The position numbers and the translations under genes were made by a program. From Heliopora coerulea (Eukaryota; Cnidaria; Anthozoa; Scleralcyonacea; Helioporidae): 64,000 bases of DNA. The DNA lies in assembly GCA_030142905.1 (NCBI GenBank), contig JASJOG010000056.1, positions 1,577,501 to 1,641,500 of the forward strand, written 5' to 3'. Below the pieces are notes generated by a model that saw only the letters and a program-made list of their open reading frames with translations, made no database searches and was not told the origin of the DNA. Below, piece by piece: positions 22,701 through 37,700 of the stretch; position 1 is the first letter of the stretch, and every line of letters starts with the position of its first letter.

Positions 22701-25700
22701 GAAAAGGAAATAGGTAAAAAAAGGAGGAAAGATTATAGAATTCGTGGTTTGACCCAACATATCGTAAATTTATTTTTCATATAATTGTCTTTTGAAGGAA
22801 CAGGGCAACTTTGACTCCCGGAGATAAATTATTCCATTGGGCCCTACACGTTATTGACATTATTACTTATCCATACGCAGAATCCGCGGCCACTCTACCA
22901 GAAAGGGCCTTCGTAGATCAGTTGGTCTGCACTGCATTAGCCCCGCATGCAGTGACGTTGGTTCGGGTTCGAAGGTCTTCCGGCCTTCGAGTTGGATTTT
23001 AGCAACAGGTTACCGTTGAATCTTAAGTTAATTTTTGAAACTCGCAAATGTACCATTACCTAAAATATCCAATCATGATTTCAGCTATCCGTCTGCGTGG
23101 ACATGATAATCCTTTCTCAGGTAGGTTAGAAATACTTTACGAAGGGTGGCGAGTTGTGTGCAATAACGGCTACTGGCGTCAGAATGAAATGGACGTGGCC
23201 TGCCGTCAAATGGGATTTCCCGGTGGTGTTAAAATACTACAGGAAGATGATACTGAAACAGAGAAAATGAAAACTTTCTCACGCAACTTTATCTGCCAAG
23301 GAACCGAACGCTATCTTTCAATTTGCACTCGTGCCAAATGGGAAAGAGAGAGTTGGTGTGGTTCAAACTATGTCGGCATTATTTGTCAGAGAAGTAAGTT
23401 TAAGTCATAGATACTGAAGTTTCTGCGCAAGATGTTTTGCACATCTAATGCAATTGACAGTACACTTATGTATATAGCATGAGCTATCTTTGTTGACATT
23501 TGAGAAATGGAATGATATCATCTAATTAAGAGGTGGGGCTGGAAACGTATGCGTGATCATGACAATTGTGTTTATGAGTAAATTTCATCTTACTGAGTGT
23601 AGATGTTTGTAAGCTTGGATATATTTATGATGAAAAGTTTGTTCTCAAGCTTTATCTCAGAAATTTTCTGAGATAAAGCTTGAGAACAAACTTTTCATCA
23701 CAATTGTGTTTCCACGATAGCAGAGGTTACTTTCATAAATCCAAATCGTATATCAAGTTTTACACGCTTTGGAAAAATAGTTTTGAAGATAAACTGAGTT
23801 CAACAATAAATCAATAATGTCGTGTTCAGGTATTTACGTCGTAGGTGGTATCAATAGCATATTTTTCGAAATGGAACATCTCGGGAACAAAGGCAGATAC
23901 TGAAGTGTGGTAAACTATATCTGCCATAATTTTAAGAATTGTTCGGGATGAAATAAACTTAATTTTCGTTTCATATGCTCCTTAAGTGATTACGTTACTT
24001 TTGAATTTTTGAAAACCTGTAGAAGCAGTGTGTCTTGAAACCTGATTAGTAAAAGAGGAACATGTGTTCGATATAAATATTTGTATACGTGTGTGTATAT
24101 AATGGATTTTTCTTTCCTGTTCACCGTTTTAAAGATTTTAGATTGAGCAACAGGAATGAAGGATATTTGGAATATTTCTATCTCAATATTTGGCGGAAAG
24201 TTAAAATACACGATTGGAGTGCCAACATGTCTGCTTCTGTCTGTGTCAAACTGGGGTTTTCATCTCTGGGAAGTTCTTCTACGGTGAAGACGGATATTTC
24301 CGAAACAACGTGCATTTGGTTTTCCGGAACAGTTTGCCATAGTTCAGGACTGTTCTCGGAAGACTGTATTCATTCCAAAAAGGACTTGAAATATTGTGAA
24401 GTCAAGATGCCATGGATTCAATGCGAGGCTCATGGTAATGGTTATACATCGGCAGCTTAGTTAGGATTTAATTCAGGAGGGCAAAAGCCTACCACCAGGT
24501 CCGAAAAACACCGTCAGTTGAAACCCTGGTGATCCGAATTGACGGTACATAGAGAGTTGGTAGCCGTACATTTAACCTAACAGCTTTGCAAAGTTAATAG
24601 ACGTAGAAAAAATTAAAAATTATAGTTCTCTGCGTAAAAACGAGAGAACAGGGTACTGAAGTTTCACGCGAAACTGAAAGCACTTCATCACGCAGAGCCA
24701 TTGCTCTAACTAACGAGACATGTATGTCACTTGAAGTTGATGGAGAGCGTTTGACCTCGAGATCAAACGCCGGGAAAAGCGTTTGAAAAACGAGGCAAAG
24801 CAGAGACTTTTTAAGAGTATTTTGAGGTATTTGATCAAAGGGTCAAACTCTTTCACAAATGATTGATATATCTCTCAAACAAATGAATCTCAAATGGTTG
24901 GCTTTTCTTTTTTTTCTTTTTAATACAACAAGGCCACAATCTAACTTAGTCAATTATATTTCGTGATCGAATCTATGTTTTGTACAATTAAGGTGACTTT
25001 AATCTGAAGTTTAAGAATATCTCGATCATTGTTTGCGAAACAATGATATTCTTAAAATAATTGAAACAAGGAAAGAATTTGAATTCATGGAAGTACCGTT
25101 ATTATTTTAAACAAAACATTGATTTTCATGCAGCAAATCTAGAATCACGAAAACAAATTATGTACCTAACTTTGTTAAATTGTATATTTGATTGGTAACC
25201 ATAATTTTTGTTAGACTTCTTGTACCTACTTTCCAACATCGCTGACATTCCAGCCTACATATTGCCATGCAAAAGCCTTAATATTTCGTCTATTTATTTT
25301 TGCTGTCTCTCTATAGAACTTCGTCTAGCTGATTCGGAAAGTCCTAATGAAGGTCATGTCGAGATTAACTCCTACGGGATGTGGAAAAAACTTTGGTCGC
25401 TTGACTGGAGCACAAATGAGGCAGCTGTTGTATGCCATCAGTTAGGTTATCCGGGAGTTGTTATGACATTTGAAAATGCTGAAGTTCCAAGAAGAGAAGA
25501 AGACGTTCTTGTTCATCATTTTCAGTGCAGTGGTTATGAGAAAGATCTTGGTTCTTGCTACCATCATTCTTACAAAAGCTTGGCTTCTTCCGAGAAACGA
25601 TTACGAAATCCTGGCCTGGTTTGTGCTAGAGGTTTGTTCACACGTGACGTAGTTTACTATTGTTTAATGAACAGTTAAATTTTCGTGCTAAATATGCCAT

Positions 25701-28700
25701 GTAAATATAATTTAATATGCAAACTCTCTGTATTCATTCCTACTCTGAAGATGTCGCCCGACTAGCGACGAAACGTCAGTAAAATATATCTTTAATCGAT
25801 GTCTCTTTCGTGAGAATTTTGAGCTGGGCTCTTATTTTCATATTACGACTTTGGCTATAAAGTTATGCCCGAAATAAAAAATATTATTTGAAATTCTTAT
25901 CTCTGCACTCAAGTTATTCCAGTCTGATATTTCCTTTTCATCAATCATCTAGCTTTAGTCTCTGTGCATGTGTTTTAAAGTCCCTTAGCTATACGAACCT
26001 CTAATTCTCTTTCTTGTATTTGTCCAAAAGTTAATTGACTATATTTTCATTAACCTCAAATCCCTATTGTTGTCACAGGATTTAGATTACATCCTCGGTC
26101 ACATTCTGGTGAACTTCAGGTATTTTATAATGGAACGTGGTTACCAGTTTGTGCTAGAACCTGGACTATCAGCGCTACCAACGTTATCTGTCGAGATCTG
26201 GGGTACCATTCCTTAATAAACTTTACTTTAATCTTGCCGTCGAATCCAAATACTCCTTCAATGTCCATTGGGAACGCTACCTGTAACGGAAGTAAAGATT
26301 TCACTTCTTCCTGTTTGTATGAGCAAATTTCTGATCACCAGTGCACGGGAGAAGTTGTATGGATCACATGCAAACCACATGATATAGTATTAGGTATCTA
26401 TGGTGTAGTATTGGATAAATGCATACGTATTTAAATGTATGTATCTGTTTATGAATATGTGTATGGTATACGCATAGCACCTATTCCCACACCTATATGT
26501 ATTTGTATATGTACATGTATATATATGTAAATATATGTGTATATGTATATGTATGTATTTGTATATTTATATGTATATGTATATGTATATTTATATGTAT
26601 ATGTATATGTATATTTATATGTATATGTATATGTATATGTATATTAGTATGTGTACGTATATGTATGGTATGGGTATAGCATACCTATACCTAGGTATAG
26701 GTATGTATATGTGCACATACTCTTCGTAACCAAAACTTTACTATTGCCTTGCTTTTTTATAGATATTCGTCTCTCGGGAAGCAATTATTCTAACAGAGGT
26801 TCTTTAGAAATATTCCACAACGCAGAATGGCGGGCTATTTGTGGCAGTAATTCTAACACGTCAGCTATTGCTGAAGTAGCCTGTCGCCAACTTGGATTTC
26901 CTGGAATGGTCAAACCCTCACTATTATACACCTTATATGGAATTTCGTCAAAAAACTACCTGGCGAGACTTCGTTGCATCGGAACCGAAAATACAATATC
27001 CTCCTGCTATCGCTCACATTGGTCGAAGTTAAGTAATTCTTGCCCAGCCAAGGTCATTGTGACATGCAGAGCTGGTAGGTATTAATCTTCACTAAAATTT
27101 ATGAGACTGCACAGAGATTTTGATTCATAATAAGATTTATTGGTAAACCGACGGTGTAACAATGTCGTACGGAAATTTCGTAGCTTATTTCAAGCACGAA
27201 AGGAGTTTTTCACACGTGAGTAAAGTGTTTCGTCCAATCAGGAACGCGTGTTCTGGGTCCTGATTCGACTCTGCAGCTTGATTATTTGCAGTCGAGATGC
27301 TTTCAGCGCCTTCATATATCACTTCGTATAGGAGATATGTGAGTTTATTTGGTAAAGTTGAGTATAGTAAGGTATCTATTTATACTGAACAACCCAATCA
27401 GCTAGCTAGGCTGTTCTCCCTAAATGTCCAGTTCAAGGGCTGCCAATCATGGGTCCAGTGTCACTGAAAATGGAACCGGAGTACCCGGAGAAAACCTGCA
27501 ATGTTTAGTAGAGTCAAACTGGACATCACTCTTGTCACACGTGACCAAGGTAATTTTATTCAGATAACTGCATGGAGCAGGAATCGAACCCTTGTCACAG
27601 TGGTGAGAGACACGTGCACTACCACTGTGCCACCAGCACTCCCAATATGTTATGCTAATTACTTGGTCTGCGGTATCACATAGCTGGAACAACATTCTGA
27701 CGTATTTGAACATCACACCGAATCACTCGAAACTCTGCACGTGATTGCATTTCATGACGCTGTACACCTCAAGACCAAAATATTACCGTTCGCTTGGTAA
27801 CATTTTCAGCCCTCAATCCCTTCTTTTTAAAGCACAATTATTCGTTTCTTTCAACACGGAAACAAAGTGTTCAGGTTTGGCTTTTGTTTTGCGAGTAAAA
27901 TCTTGTTGAAAATGTTTAACTTATCAAATATATAATATAAAAAAGATAATCAGCATGAAGTGCTGGAAAACAGATATACGTAGGAAGTAAAATGAAAATG
28001 AGAGCCCAGCTCAAAATTCGGAGATGTAATGTCATCACACTCAGGAATTAAACAGACGTGTGATAACATTACATTTACGAATTTTGAACTTGGCTGTCAT
28101 CTTCATTTTACGTCTAAGATTTCCGCCCGGTAAATCTTTAGTGAACAAGGTATACATTGTTTTAAATGCAAAAGTAATCAAGCATTCTCGTGAGCTGGAC
28201 GTGATATTACCCTGGTATTAACACTTTCGTATTAACACCTGCACTTTAGCTTAGTGAATCAGCGCTCCAGATAGGTTTTGGAGGTGAAGGATCACAGAGG
28301 AAATGAGAGGGGTCACATTTTCGAGTGCCGCACGCCCTGGTCTTGGAGGGTCCCAATTTCGAGGGCCTCACATGCTGGTTTCGGTGACCATTCGGTTCTC
28401 AAGCTCTCATTTTTTTGACTTTTGACATCTTTTCTCCGTAGGTTTGTATCTCATATAACGGGTCAGCTAGTCATCACTGTCGGGTCAATGACCCGAGATC
28501 CGTCCCTTATCTGGAACGCTATAAATTATATTTCAAGTGTGCTTCTCTCGTGACAGTAAATATAGTGACTGTTTTTATTGCAGTATTAACCTTAAACCAC
28601 CCTCCTCTTCTTATGGTAAGCGTTTTTATTACAGCTTTCCGGTTAATTGGAGGAACAAGAAGTGACGAAGGATATTTACAATATTATTACCTTGGTTTAT

Positions 28701-31700
28701 GGAAAAATGTCTCTGCTGCTGTCTGGAACGCGGCGATGGCAACCGTAGCATGCCGTAATCTTGGGTTCTCGAATCAAGTGAACTTCCATAAATCTAATGA
28801 ACGTCTTCACGAAAGCGCAACTTGTATTTGGTTTGATGACCTAAAGTGCTTGGGTACGGAAAATTCCTTGCTAAATTGTCGTTATGGAAGAAAAACTATC
28901 AGCCTGTGCAATGAAGACTCTTTATGGTTAAGGTGCAAACCGCAAGGTTAGTTTCAGATTCATTTATGTACCCCGTTACAAATGCTAAAGAAAGGTACTG
29001 ACCCGTGCTTAGCTAAGATGTAAAGTAGCACTGATCGACAGGAGGGGTTCGCTCAAGATCTGGGCCGGATTGGGCCACGGTACCGTTATCAGTCACATTA
29101 TGGACCATAGTTGGCCCCCAGAAACGTGATTGGCAAAATTGATCGTCTGAAACGGCCAAATTATTCATCTAAAGGCTCAACCCTCACACAAATTCCACAT
29201 GCCATTTAGCATCGGGTATGTGAAAATGTTCTAATTCTGTACGTAAAACAAAACTTCGTACATGGTTTGACGCTATTCTGGCTTTCTGAACGTAGTTTAC
29301 AAAACTGCCGTTCATGACCCAACGTTTGGACACTCCAGTCTAGTGTCTTCATCAGGGTCCACAATTGGATACAATTTATTGACGGACGAATCTTTCTGAA
29401 CTGGGCCTCCACATTATTGAGGCTGTACATTGCCGTCAAATTCATAAATCCGCTCCCGGAACCATCTTTAACAACTTGGCATGTTGATAAGACGCGTAGG
29501 AAACGGAAGCGCATTAGAAGTCACGTGTCTCCCAAACCTTTTGGGAAAAGATGAAAAGACCCCATTCCGTTGTGGAAGGTGCCCATTTCTTGTAACAAAC
29601 TTTCTTGCACAAGAAGAATGTTTCGTGAAACAGAACGTGTTTGAAGGTTCCCTTTCCACATGCAAATATAACCCTGTTTTTAACCTGTATTTTTCAACCA
29701 AAATAAACGAAACCAAAACAACAGATTGAGTGATAATCCTAGATTATCTCTGAACGTGCTTTGAACAACCGGCCCCTGAAGTGTAAAGTTTGGAACATCT
29801 AGCATCAAACGGGCATTTCTAACTGTTTTAGTATCTAGCTTGTTGCTTTATTTGATTGTAGTTCAATGTTAGAAATCAGGTTACGATACTTCTCATTAAG
29901 AAAGCTCAGTTGGAGTGCAGATTTCTACCATTTGCGCTTTTAGAAGTTCGACTGATGGGGTTGGACAGTCCGTATCAAGGTGCTGTTGAAATTCTTCACA
30001 ACGAGCAATGGGGAGCCGTAATCCAAAGCAGCAAGACATTTGAAATGAATGCAGTTGTTGTTTGCCGTCAACTAGGACTCCCCGGTCTTGCTCAGCTCCT
30101 CTCATTAACGATAAATAATGCCGACCATTCTTGGTTTAGCGATGTCAAATGCAACGGTTCGGAAGACAGCCTAGCGTCGTGTCCTGATGTCACATGGGAA
30201 TGGGAGCCGACTAACGATGAAAGGTCTGGCTTTCCTCTTCAATGTATGTGTCATAGAGGTAAGACCAGAATTCGCTGTGGCAGTAGTCTTGAGCTTCGGA
30301 TTTGACTACAGAATGTGAAACTTTTTATTGTTTTTTGTTGTGCACTCAACAAATTAGGGATGTCGAACATAAACCAGAATGTCCGATTACTACTTCTTAT
30401 GCCAAGATTTTCGAAAAATATATCAGGAGCATATATTTTTGTCTTTCTCGAACGCTTTATTAAGTTTGTCATCATGTTCATTCATGAAAGTACATTTCGC
30501 GCGTGATGATAATGAGGCAACAGAGAACCGAAGAAACGACCCAGAGGTACCAATCCAATTCCTCAACATCCTTATTACTCCCCCTTTTACTTACATACAG
30601 TATCCTCAGAAACGAGTTACATGAACTTTTGGCGGGAAATTTTCTGTGTTTCGATGCTTGAATATTTTTTTTGTTGTACTATGGTGTGGTGTTGTTCAGG
30701 GCATTATCAAAACAAGGGAACAGATTTCCGTTTGTAAGTTGGCCCACTCTTTACAAAATCGCTCATGTGCAATTGGATAGTCATGGAGTGATCCTTCAGT
30801 AAAATATTTTGATTTAAGAGGCTCAAAAGTGATTCAAAAATGCATTTTCCTTGCCGAAATTTTCAAAATAGGAAATAAATTAGGTTATAGTGTACTTAAA
30901 TTGGTACTGACTTTTGTACAACAACAATTTAATAAACAAATATAAAACATATTTAAAATAACAAAATTGAAGATATATACCTGGTTGTATTCACAGTAAA
31001 TACAAGTTATCTGAAATCATTATTTAAAACTGCAGACATTCGAACTTGAACATGCTTTTTGTGAATAGTAAAATTCAAGCTACCGAGAGCAGGTTCGAAG
31101 AATTTTGATTTTTCATTTCTTTTACGGGGACATCAACATGAAAAAGTACGTATGTAGCCGAACGCGTGTGCCTCTGTTATAATTTGTTGTTGTGCCGAAG
31201 ACAGACATTAAGCTCAGCTTGTTTTTAACGGCTTTTCTAAGTGCCACGAGGTTCCATGCAGAGATTAAACTGATATTAAGCCATTAATTAAAAAGTTCAG
31301 AATTTTACTACAAAAATATCTATACTCTGGTCGGAGCAAGTTGAAATAGTTATTAAATCTTAACAGGGTTCAGGATGACGGGAGGAAGGTCACCAAATAA
31401 TGGATATCTGGAGTACTTCCACGAAAATACATGGAGGCCATTTTGTGCTCGTCTGTGGGATATGAATTATGCTAACGTGGCATGCAACGATCTTGGATAC
31501 GATGGAGCGATTGGGTTTCATCTAAAAGATTCAAGTGACTTTTCCAAGAAAGGGATCTGGTTCGAAAATTTTACCTGTAATGGATCAGAAAATTTCTTGT
31601 TGTGGTGTTCTTTTGAACGCAAAAGCCTTCAGGATTGTTCCACGTGGGTTTGGATTCGGTGCAAAATACACGGTAAGGTTGATCGTTGTACAGGGGTGTT

Positions 31701-34700
31701 TGCGTTAAGCATAAATTGTCTAAGGCAAGTATTCAAAATGAAAGAGAATGAAAATATTTCTCAGGTGGGGAAATAAATAGGTAGACAGGTAAGTAAATAC
31801 GTTGGTAGGTGAATAGTTTGGTGGGTAGGTATGCAGATAGGTTAGTGTGTAGGTCGATGGGTGGTGAAGTGGGTGGGTGGGTGGGTAGGCAGGTAGAGGT
31901 AGAGGGTCAGGTGGGTAGGCGAGTAAGTAGACGGGAAAGTGAACGGATGAACAACTGGGCAGGTATAGGCAGACAGGCAGCCAAGCAGGTTTGTAAGAAG
32001 CTACGGCGGAGAGAGATATGCTGACTGGCTGGCTGGCTGACATAGCAAGCGGGGAGCCTGGCTAGCTTGCTGGTCATTTGTCGAACGTGCACTTTAACTC
32101 GCCATCTGAGTCTTGGTAGCCCAATGGTTAGAGCTCCCCACCGGTCGTCAGAAGGTTGCGGGTTCGATCCCCGTCTGGGGCTCAGAAATCGTTTTTCTGA
32201 GGTAAGGTCTTGACGATCGTTCATCTATCATTCATTCAATGTAGAAGGTTTCAATGATAATAATTTTTGGGGGCAATTTCCAAAGTTTGTGATGTCGAAA
32301 TCACAAAGCCGAAATTATAACTGAGCTGGGCAACTAATGGATTAATAAAAAAAAAATTTTAATTTTTTTAGACGTAAGGCTCGTTGGTAAGGAAGTCCCC
32401 AATGCTGGCCTTCTCGAAGTCTACCATCAAGAAACGTGGAGACCAGGGTGCAGTAATAATTCGAAGTGGGGTGTAAATGAGCTAAGCGTTGTATGCCGCC
32501 ACCTTGGCTTTCCTGGTTTCCATCAGTATCTGCCATCACTGGTATTTAACAATATCCCCCGAAGAAACCACATTTGTTTTACTGGCGTCCTTTGCAACGG
32601 AAAAGAGCAGACGCTTTCAGAGTGTCGGTTTCTGTTCGTCAACAGTAATACTTGTGACTGCCATAGTCAAAGAGTTGGTTTATTTTGCCAACCCGGTAAG
32701 CTGCGTTGTGGATTATGCTCGTGGAAGATGAGACTGTATAAGATACTTAAACCTTTTCTGTCCAATTAGGCCTTCCGTTATTCTATTCTGCATATAATCT
32801 TAAGCGACGATTTTACTCTTTATTTTATGTTTAACCCGTTGAAGGCTGCAGACTGGCAGCCGAAAGCTCACTGACTAAAAATATTTCTGGCTGGAAAACG
32901 TCTTTAACTTTAATTCATAATGATTGTACTCTAACTAACACTCGACAGTTTTACCCGCCAAATAAGAAGTGTGAACAGGAAAGACTTAAACACATCTCAA
33001 TTAAGTCTATTCTACTAGAATAAATGTTCTATTATTTTACTATGCCTAATTTACCTACAAAACGGAGAACTTGGATAGGATGGCGCTTGATTTGGTGCTT
33101 GAACTTATGAACTGTTAGTTTCTTTTGATGATTCTCCTATAGGGAGATGGGCGTTTAGGATTGTTAATAGGTATAAATTACCAAAGTTTCATTTAAGTCG
33201 TTTCTAAGTATTGGAAATCTCAGACGTGTTATTCCTCTTTCTTGTGCATCTTTTACGCACCTAACAGCTCGGCAGTTGATACAACATTTGGGTCAAGTGT
33301 AGTTTAGCGTATCTTCCCAATTTCAATTACCCAATCACAGGTTCAACACACCTAACCATAACCCTAATACTAAACCTAAGCTGTAAGTCTTAAGCTTTAT
33401 ACCTCCATATTACATTTGTCATTCTCTCATTTAATTCAGTGGATTCTTAAGATGTCATTTCAAAACAAAACAGATTCTGAAAAATATCATTCTTAACTTT
33501 CGTTGTTGTCTGTCCTGTTTTTACTCTAATCACAAGTTAAGAATGACATTTTTCGAAACCTGTTTTATTTTGTATTGGCTTAATCTGTATGACCGGTTAT
33601 GGTTTTAATATGTCGTTTGTTCTCTGTTTTTTTTTTCTTCGAAGCACTTCAACTGTCCTATTCTACTTCTAAGGACCAAGGACGATTAGAAATGTTTTAC
33701 AGTGGCTCGTGGACATCGTTTTATCCTACACGTTGGACCACTAACATGACCAATATTGTCTGCCGAGAGCTAGGCAAAAAAGCTGCCGAGGAATTCAATG
33801 TTATAACCAACCTTCCCAGAAGAGGCAGTCAAGCTGTAGAACTTACGAACTTGACTTGTAACGGGACTGAACAAACGCTACTGAATTGTGATTTCACCGA
33901 AAAGAAACTTGTAACTGATCCTGCGTCCTTTCTTTGGGTGAAGTGTAAACCGTTTGTGAATGGTATGTTTACAGATATGTATGTAAGTTAGGATATGCAT
34001 GTGCATGTTTGCGCGTTGTTGATGTATGTGTGTGACCTTAAACAGAACTTCCACTTTGTTTTGGGGGCTTTTTTCCACGTTTAACTCCTTGGGCCTCAAC
34101 ACGTTGGTATTTTCTGAATTCAGTATTGGTGGATCGTCAGCCTATTATACTAAGAAACTATAAAAGAATAGAATACTGTGTAGAAAGTGATAAATAAGCT
34201 AAAAAGTTTAAAGGTTGATAACTGCCGTGACTTATCACAAAGAAAGAATTCTTGGGAATTCTTAGTGATCATTCATGGCAGTTATCAACCTTTCAACTTT
34301 TTAGCTTACTTATATCTTACAGTAATATCTTGATATAGTTATTTTATCCGCGAGATCTCGAGCTAGCTTCTTTTGTTTAACAATGCAGAATTAAGGAGGA
34401 AAGGAAAATTATGGAGGATCACTTAATTTACGTAAAAAGACCATATTCAAACAAACAAGTAAATTGCTTTATGGAGAAACTCCTCCCTTTGGGGATAGCA
34501 TAAACTTTAAAAGCCATTGCTGCCGGGTTGCCGTACGTCAATACTGACGATCGTGTACAGTCGAAAACGTCTGTAATGTTTTTTTAGTTTGATTTTTCAA
34601 ATATCTGTTGGCTTGTACTTATACTGATACGTTTCATTCGTTTAATTTTTTATTTAGACGTACGCTTGTGTGAACAAAATGACTGTCCAGGTTCAGGTCG

Positions 34701-37700
34701 TGTCCAAGTTCTCAAAAATGGTATATGGACCAACATTTGCTCAAACTCAAAGCAGCGATGGGATGTCCTAATGTCCAATGTCGTCTGTCGACAGCTGGGA
34801 TATCCCGGAGGAGACACAGATGAACCCCCTGGAGAGGAATTTAGACTGAGCAAAGTCACTACGATGAAAAATGTGGTATGCAGTGGCCTCGAGAAAAATA
34901 TCCTTTCTTGCCAATATGAAGAGAACGATGGATATTGTCAATTTACCCAGCAAGTGTTTGTTAACTGTAATAAACGTAAGTGTAAGCATTTTGAATATTG
35001 AAGCAACGTATTACGGCGCATTAACACAATACGATTTGTCGTATACATTTGTTCATTTTGGTGTATCCGATTAACTGACTAGAGTCTTTCGCACGTATTG
35101 CTGAATTACTGAGCCAATGGAAAGCAGGACTTCTCCCTGTGAGACAACATTGCATGCAGCAGGATGAACAGTCGTGTACTACCGTAGTATCGTGTTGATA
35201 AGCCCATACATTTTTAGTTTCAAGGTATTACATTTCTTTTGAGATCGTAATCTGTATTATTACATGGCTAAGCTCGTTTTTCAGTCCGTACGCATGCTGA
35301 TTGGTCGCCGAACGGTCCGAGTTTTACGATATTGGACCGGTCCAATACCATTTTTATTCCGGAACTGGTAAGCTTTGGCGGGAAAAATCTTCAACCTCAA
35401 TTTAACGAAATTTCAAGCGTCTATTATGAAAATTTCCGAACAATAAAATGTACCGGAACACCATTATTGCTTTTGTTCAAAGCAACTTGCATAAAAGTAC
35501 AACAAATGAATGTATGACTGGTGGAAACAAAGCAAAACTAAGAAGTAACGAGGTAAGGTAAACAGCCACATGCAATGACAAAATCTACTTAAAATGGAAA
35601 AGAAAACAAACCCAAAGCCATATAATAAATTCTTTATTAACTTCGTTTCCTCAGTCCTTACTGGAAATAATTTCCTTTGGTTTTCTACTTGCAAACCTCT
35701 CTTCATCGTCGCTCGGTCTGTACAAAAACCTCAGGCAAATACTTTTCCATACAGATCTGGCCCTCGGCTAATAAATATTATTTTGTTTTACTGTGCTTAC
35801 TGTGTGCTACTTTTACCAGCTTTGCGTCTAGTTCATGGATTTTATCCATATCGAGGGAAACTGGAAGTTTTCTTAAACAACACGTGGGGAACAGTTTGTA
35901 AAGATGATGTCGGGAGCGCTTGGAAGCTAGGACATAGCCAAGTAGTTTGTCGAGAATTAGGTTACCCCGTGGTATTTGATAGCTCTCCTGAAATGCAAAT
36001 AGAAGGTAAACACTTTTTGGTCAAAAATATCCAATGCAATGGATCGGAGAAGTCTCTGCTCAACTGTCCTATTGGAGCTGGTGGATGGGATGTTAGCATG
36101 TGTCAACCTAGTGACAGCGTAACAATCAAATGCTCACGACAACGTAAGTGTGATAGCAATTACTAGTTCAATGTTCCTGCTCATCGTTAGATACTGGTAA
36201 CACTTCGTCCAATTTGGTGCCATCATTATCTGTGATCAATATGACACTGAGCAGTGGAACGGAACATATAGAATTTGCGAAGTAAAGAACTTTTATACAG
36301 ACCTATAAACTTTTTGATTTCGGTCATCTGGCCACGATGTAATGTTAATGATAAACAATCTGATAGGAACTGCCTCACGAGGTACTATTGCACTAAGTAC
36401 TATTGTGGGGTTTTTGTTTTTGTCGTTCTTTTGTATTTTTTATTTTGCAACTTTGGAATAATAATAACTGCAATGATAATGATAATAAAGATGATAACAA
36501 TAATAATAACAATAACAAACATGAATTAGAAATGTTTCGGATTAGCGAAATTCAAAGTGATGTATTTCACAACGTATTAGATTTTGCAAAACGCATATCT
36601 ACATCCATAAGAATATTTGTTAGCTCACGAGAAGAATTTCGCGCCATTTCCCCGCTGAATTTTGGGCCTCCCCTTACCTTGTGCATGGGGGCATGTGCTT
36701 TCATCATCCCCCTCGCTAAGCCACTGCATATTGCAACCAGACACTGTGGTGTGGTTGTAACCGCACTTAACTCCGAGCTGGGAGACTGGCGTTCGATTCC
36801 AAGTCGGACCACAACTCAAGGAGTTAAAATAATAGGGGAGAAAGTGCTGCCTTTGCATCAACATCAGTAAACGGTAAAATTTTCTCGTTAAATCGTAAGT
36901 CCTCGGATCCCCAGCAGCTGGGTTGCTGGCCTGTTGGCGTAATTCACTAACCTTCGATTGAGAAAGCCAAACAAATCAAATTACCATGCACTTTCAAACT
37001 AATTGCATGACCAAGCTAGTTCGTCGTCGGTAAAATGACGAACGAATCTGATGTATGAAAACGTGGGACACGTCACATGCCCCAAGCGCCACCAGCTAGT
37101 TACAATCGGCCAGGGGCGGATTTAGGCGAAGGTGCACCAGACATGCGCCCTCCTATTTGATTAGTTGTCATGTGACTTTTTGCTCGGTTACAAAACACAA
37201 GCACTAAACATGTCGACCACCAAGAAGATTGACGTTTATTTTCAAAGAGAATTGAAACAAATAACACAGAAAAGAAAGGATGGGTGGAAGAAACTCAGAT
37301 TCAAAAACACCAGAAACAACTGTAGCATAAAAGTTTTTCCACTAAAATGCCACATAGTGGTATATGTTGTAAAAAAAATTTCGCGCCACCACCCTTTCTC
37401 AAAATTCTGGATTATTCCCTGAGTCCTATGTGCTTTCATTACTTTAGATGTACAGTTGCTTGGGTATAGACGTTACTCTGGAGTCATCGTAGTTGCCGTC
37501 GAAAGAAAGCAGCCAGCAGGAATAATTTGGGATACTACCCTCAACAATGACGTGGCCAGAGTTGCGTGTAGCGAGCTGGAATATCCCGGTGTTGGAGCAT
37601 TTTGGCCTTGGCCTTGGAATGAATACGAATCAACTGAATATGTGGGTAGACTTTCTTTAAACTGCAATACCACGTGGAATAAAAGTTTAAGCCAGTGTCC

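Noticed and set aside
29481..29729. 82-codon frame with several cysteines
   Set aside because: Overlaps a dispersed-repeat-like region and no splice sites or domain support it.
32108..32182. Possible tRNA gene
   Set aside because: A and B boxes are present but the two ends do not pair as an acceptor stem, and related copies with the same 3' extension lie at 52890 and 53130, so it is a SINE.
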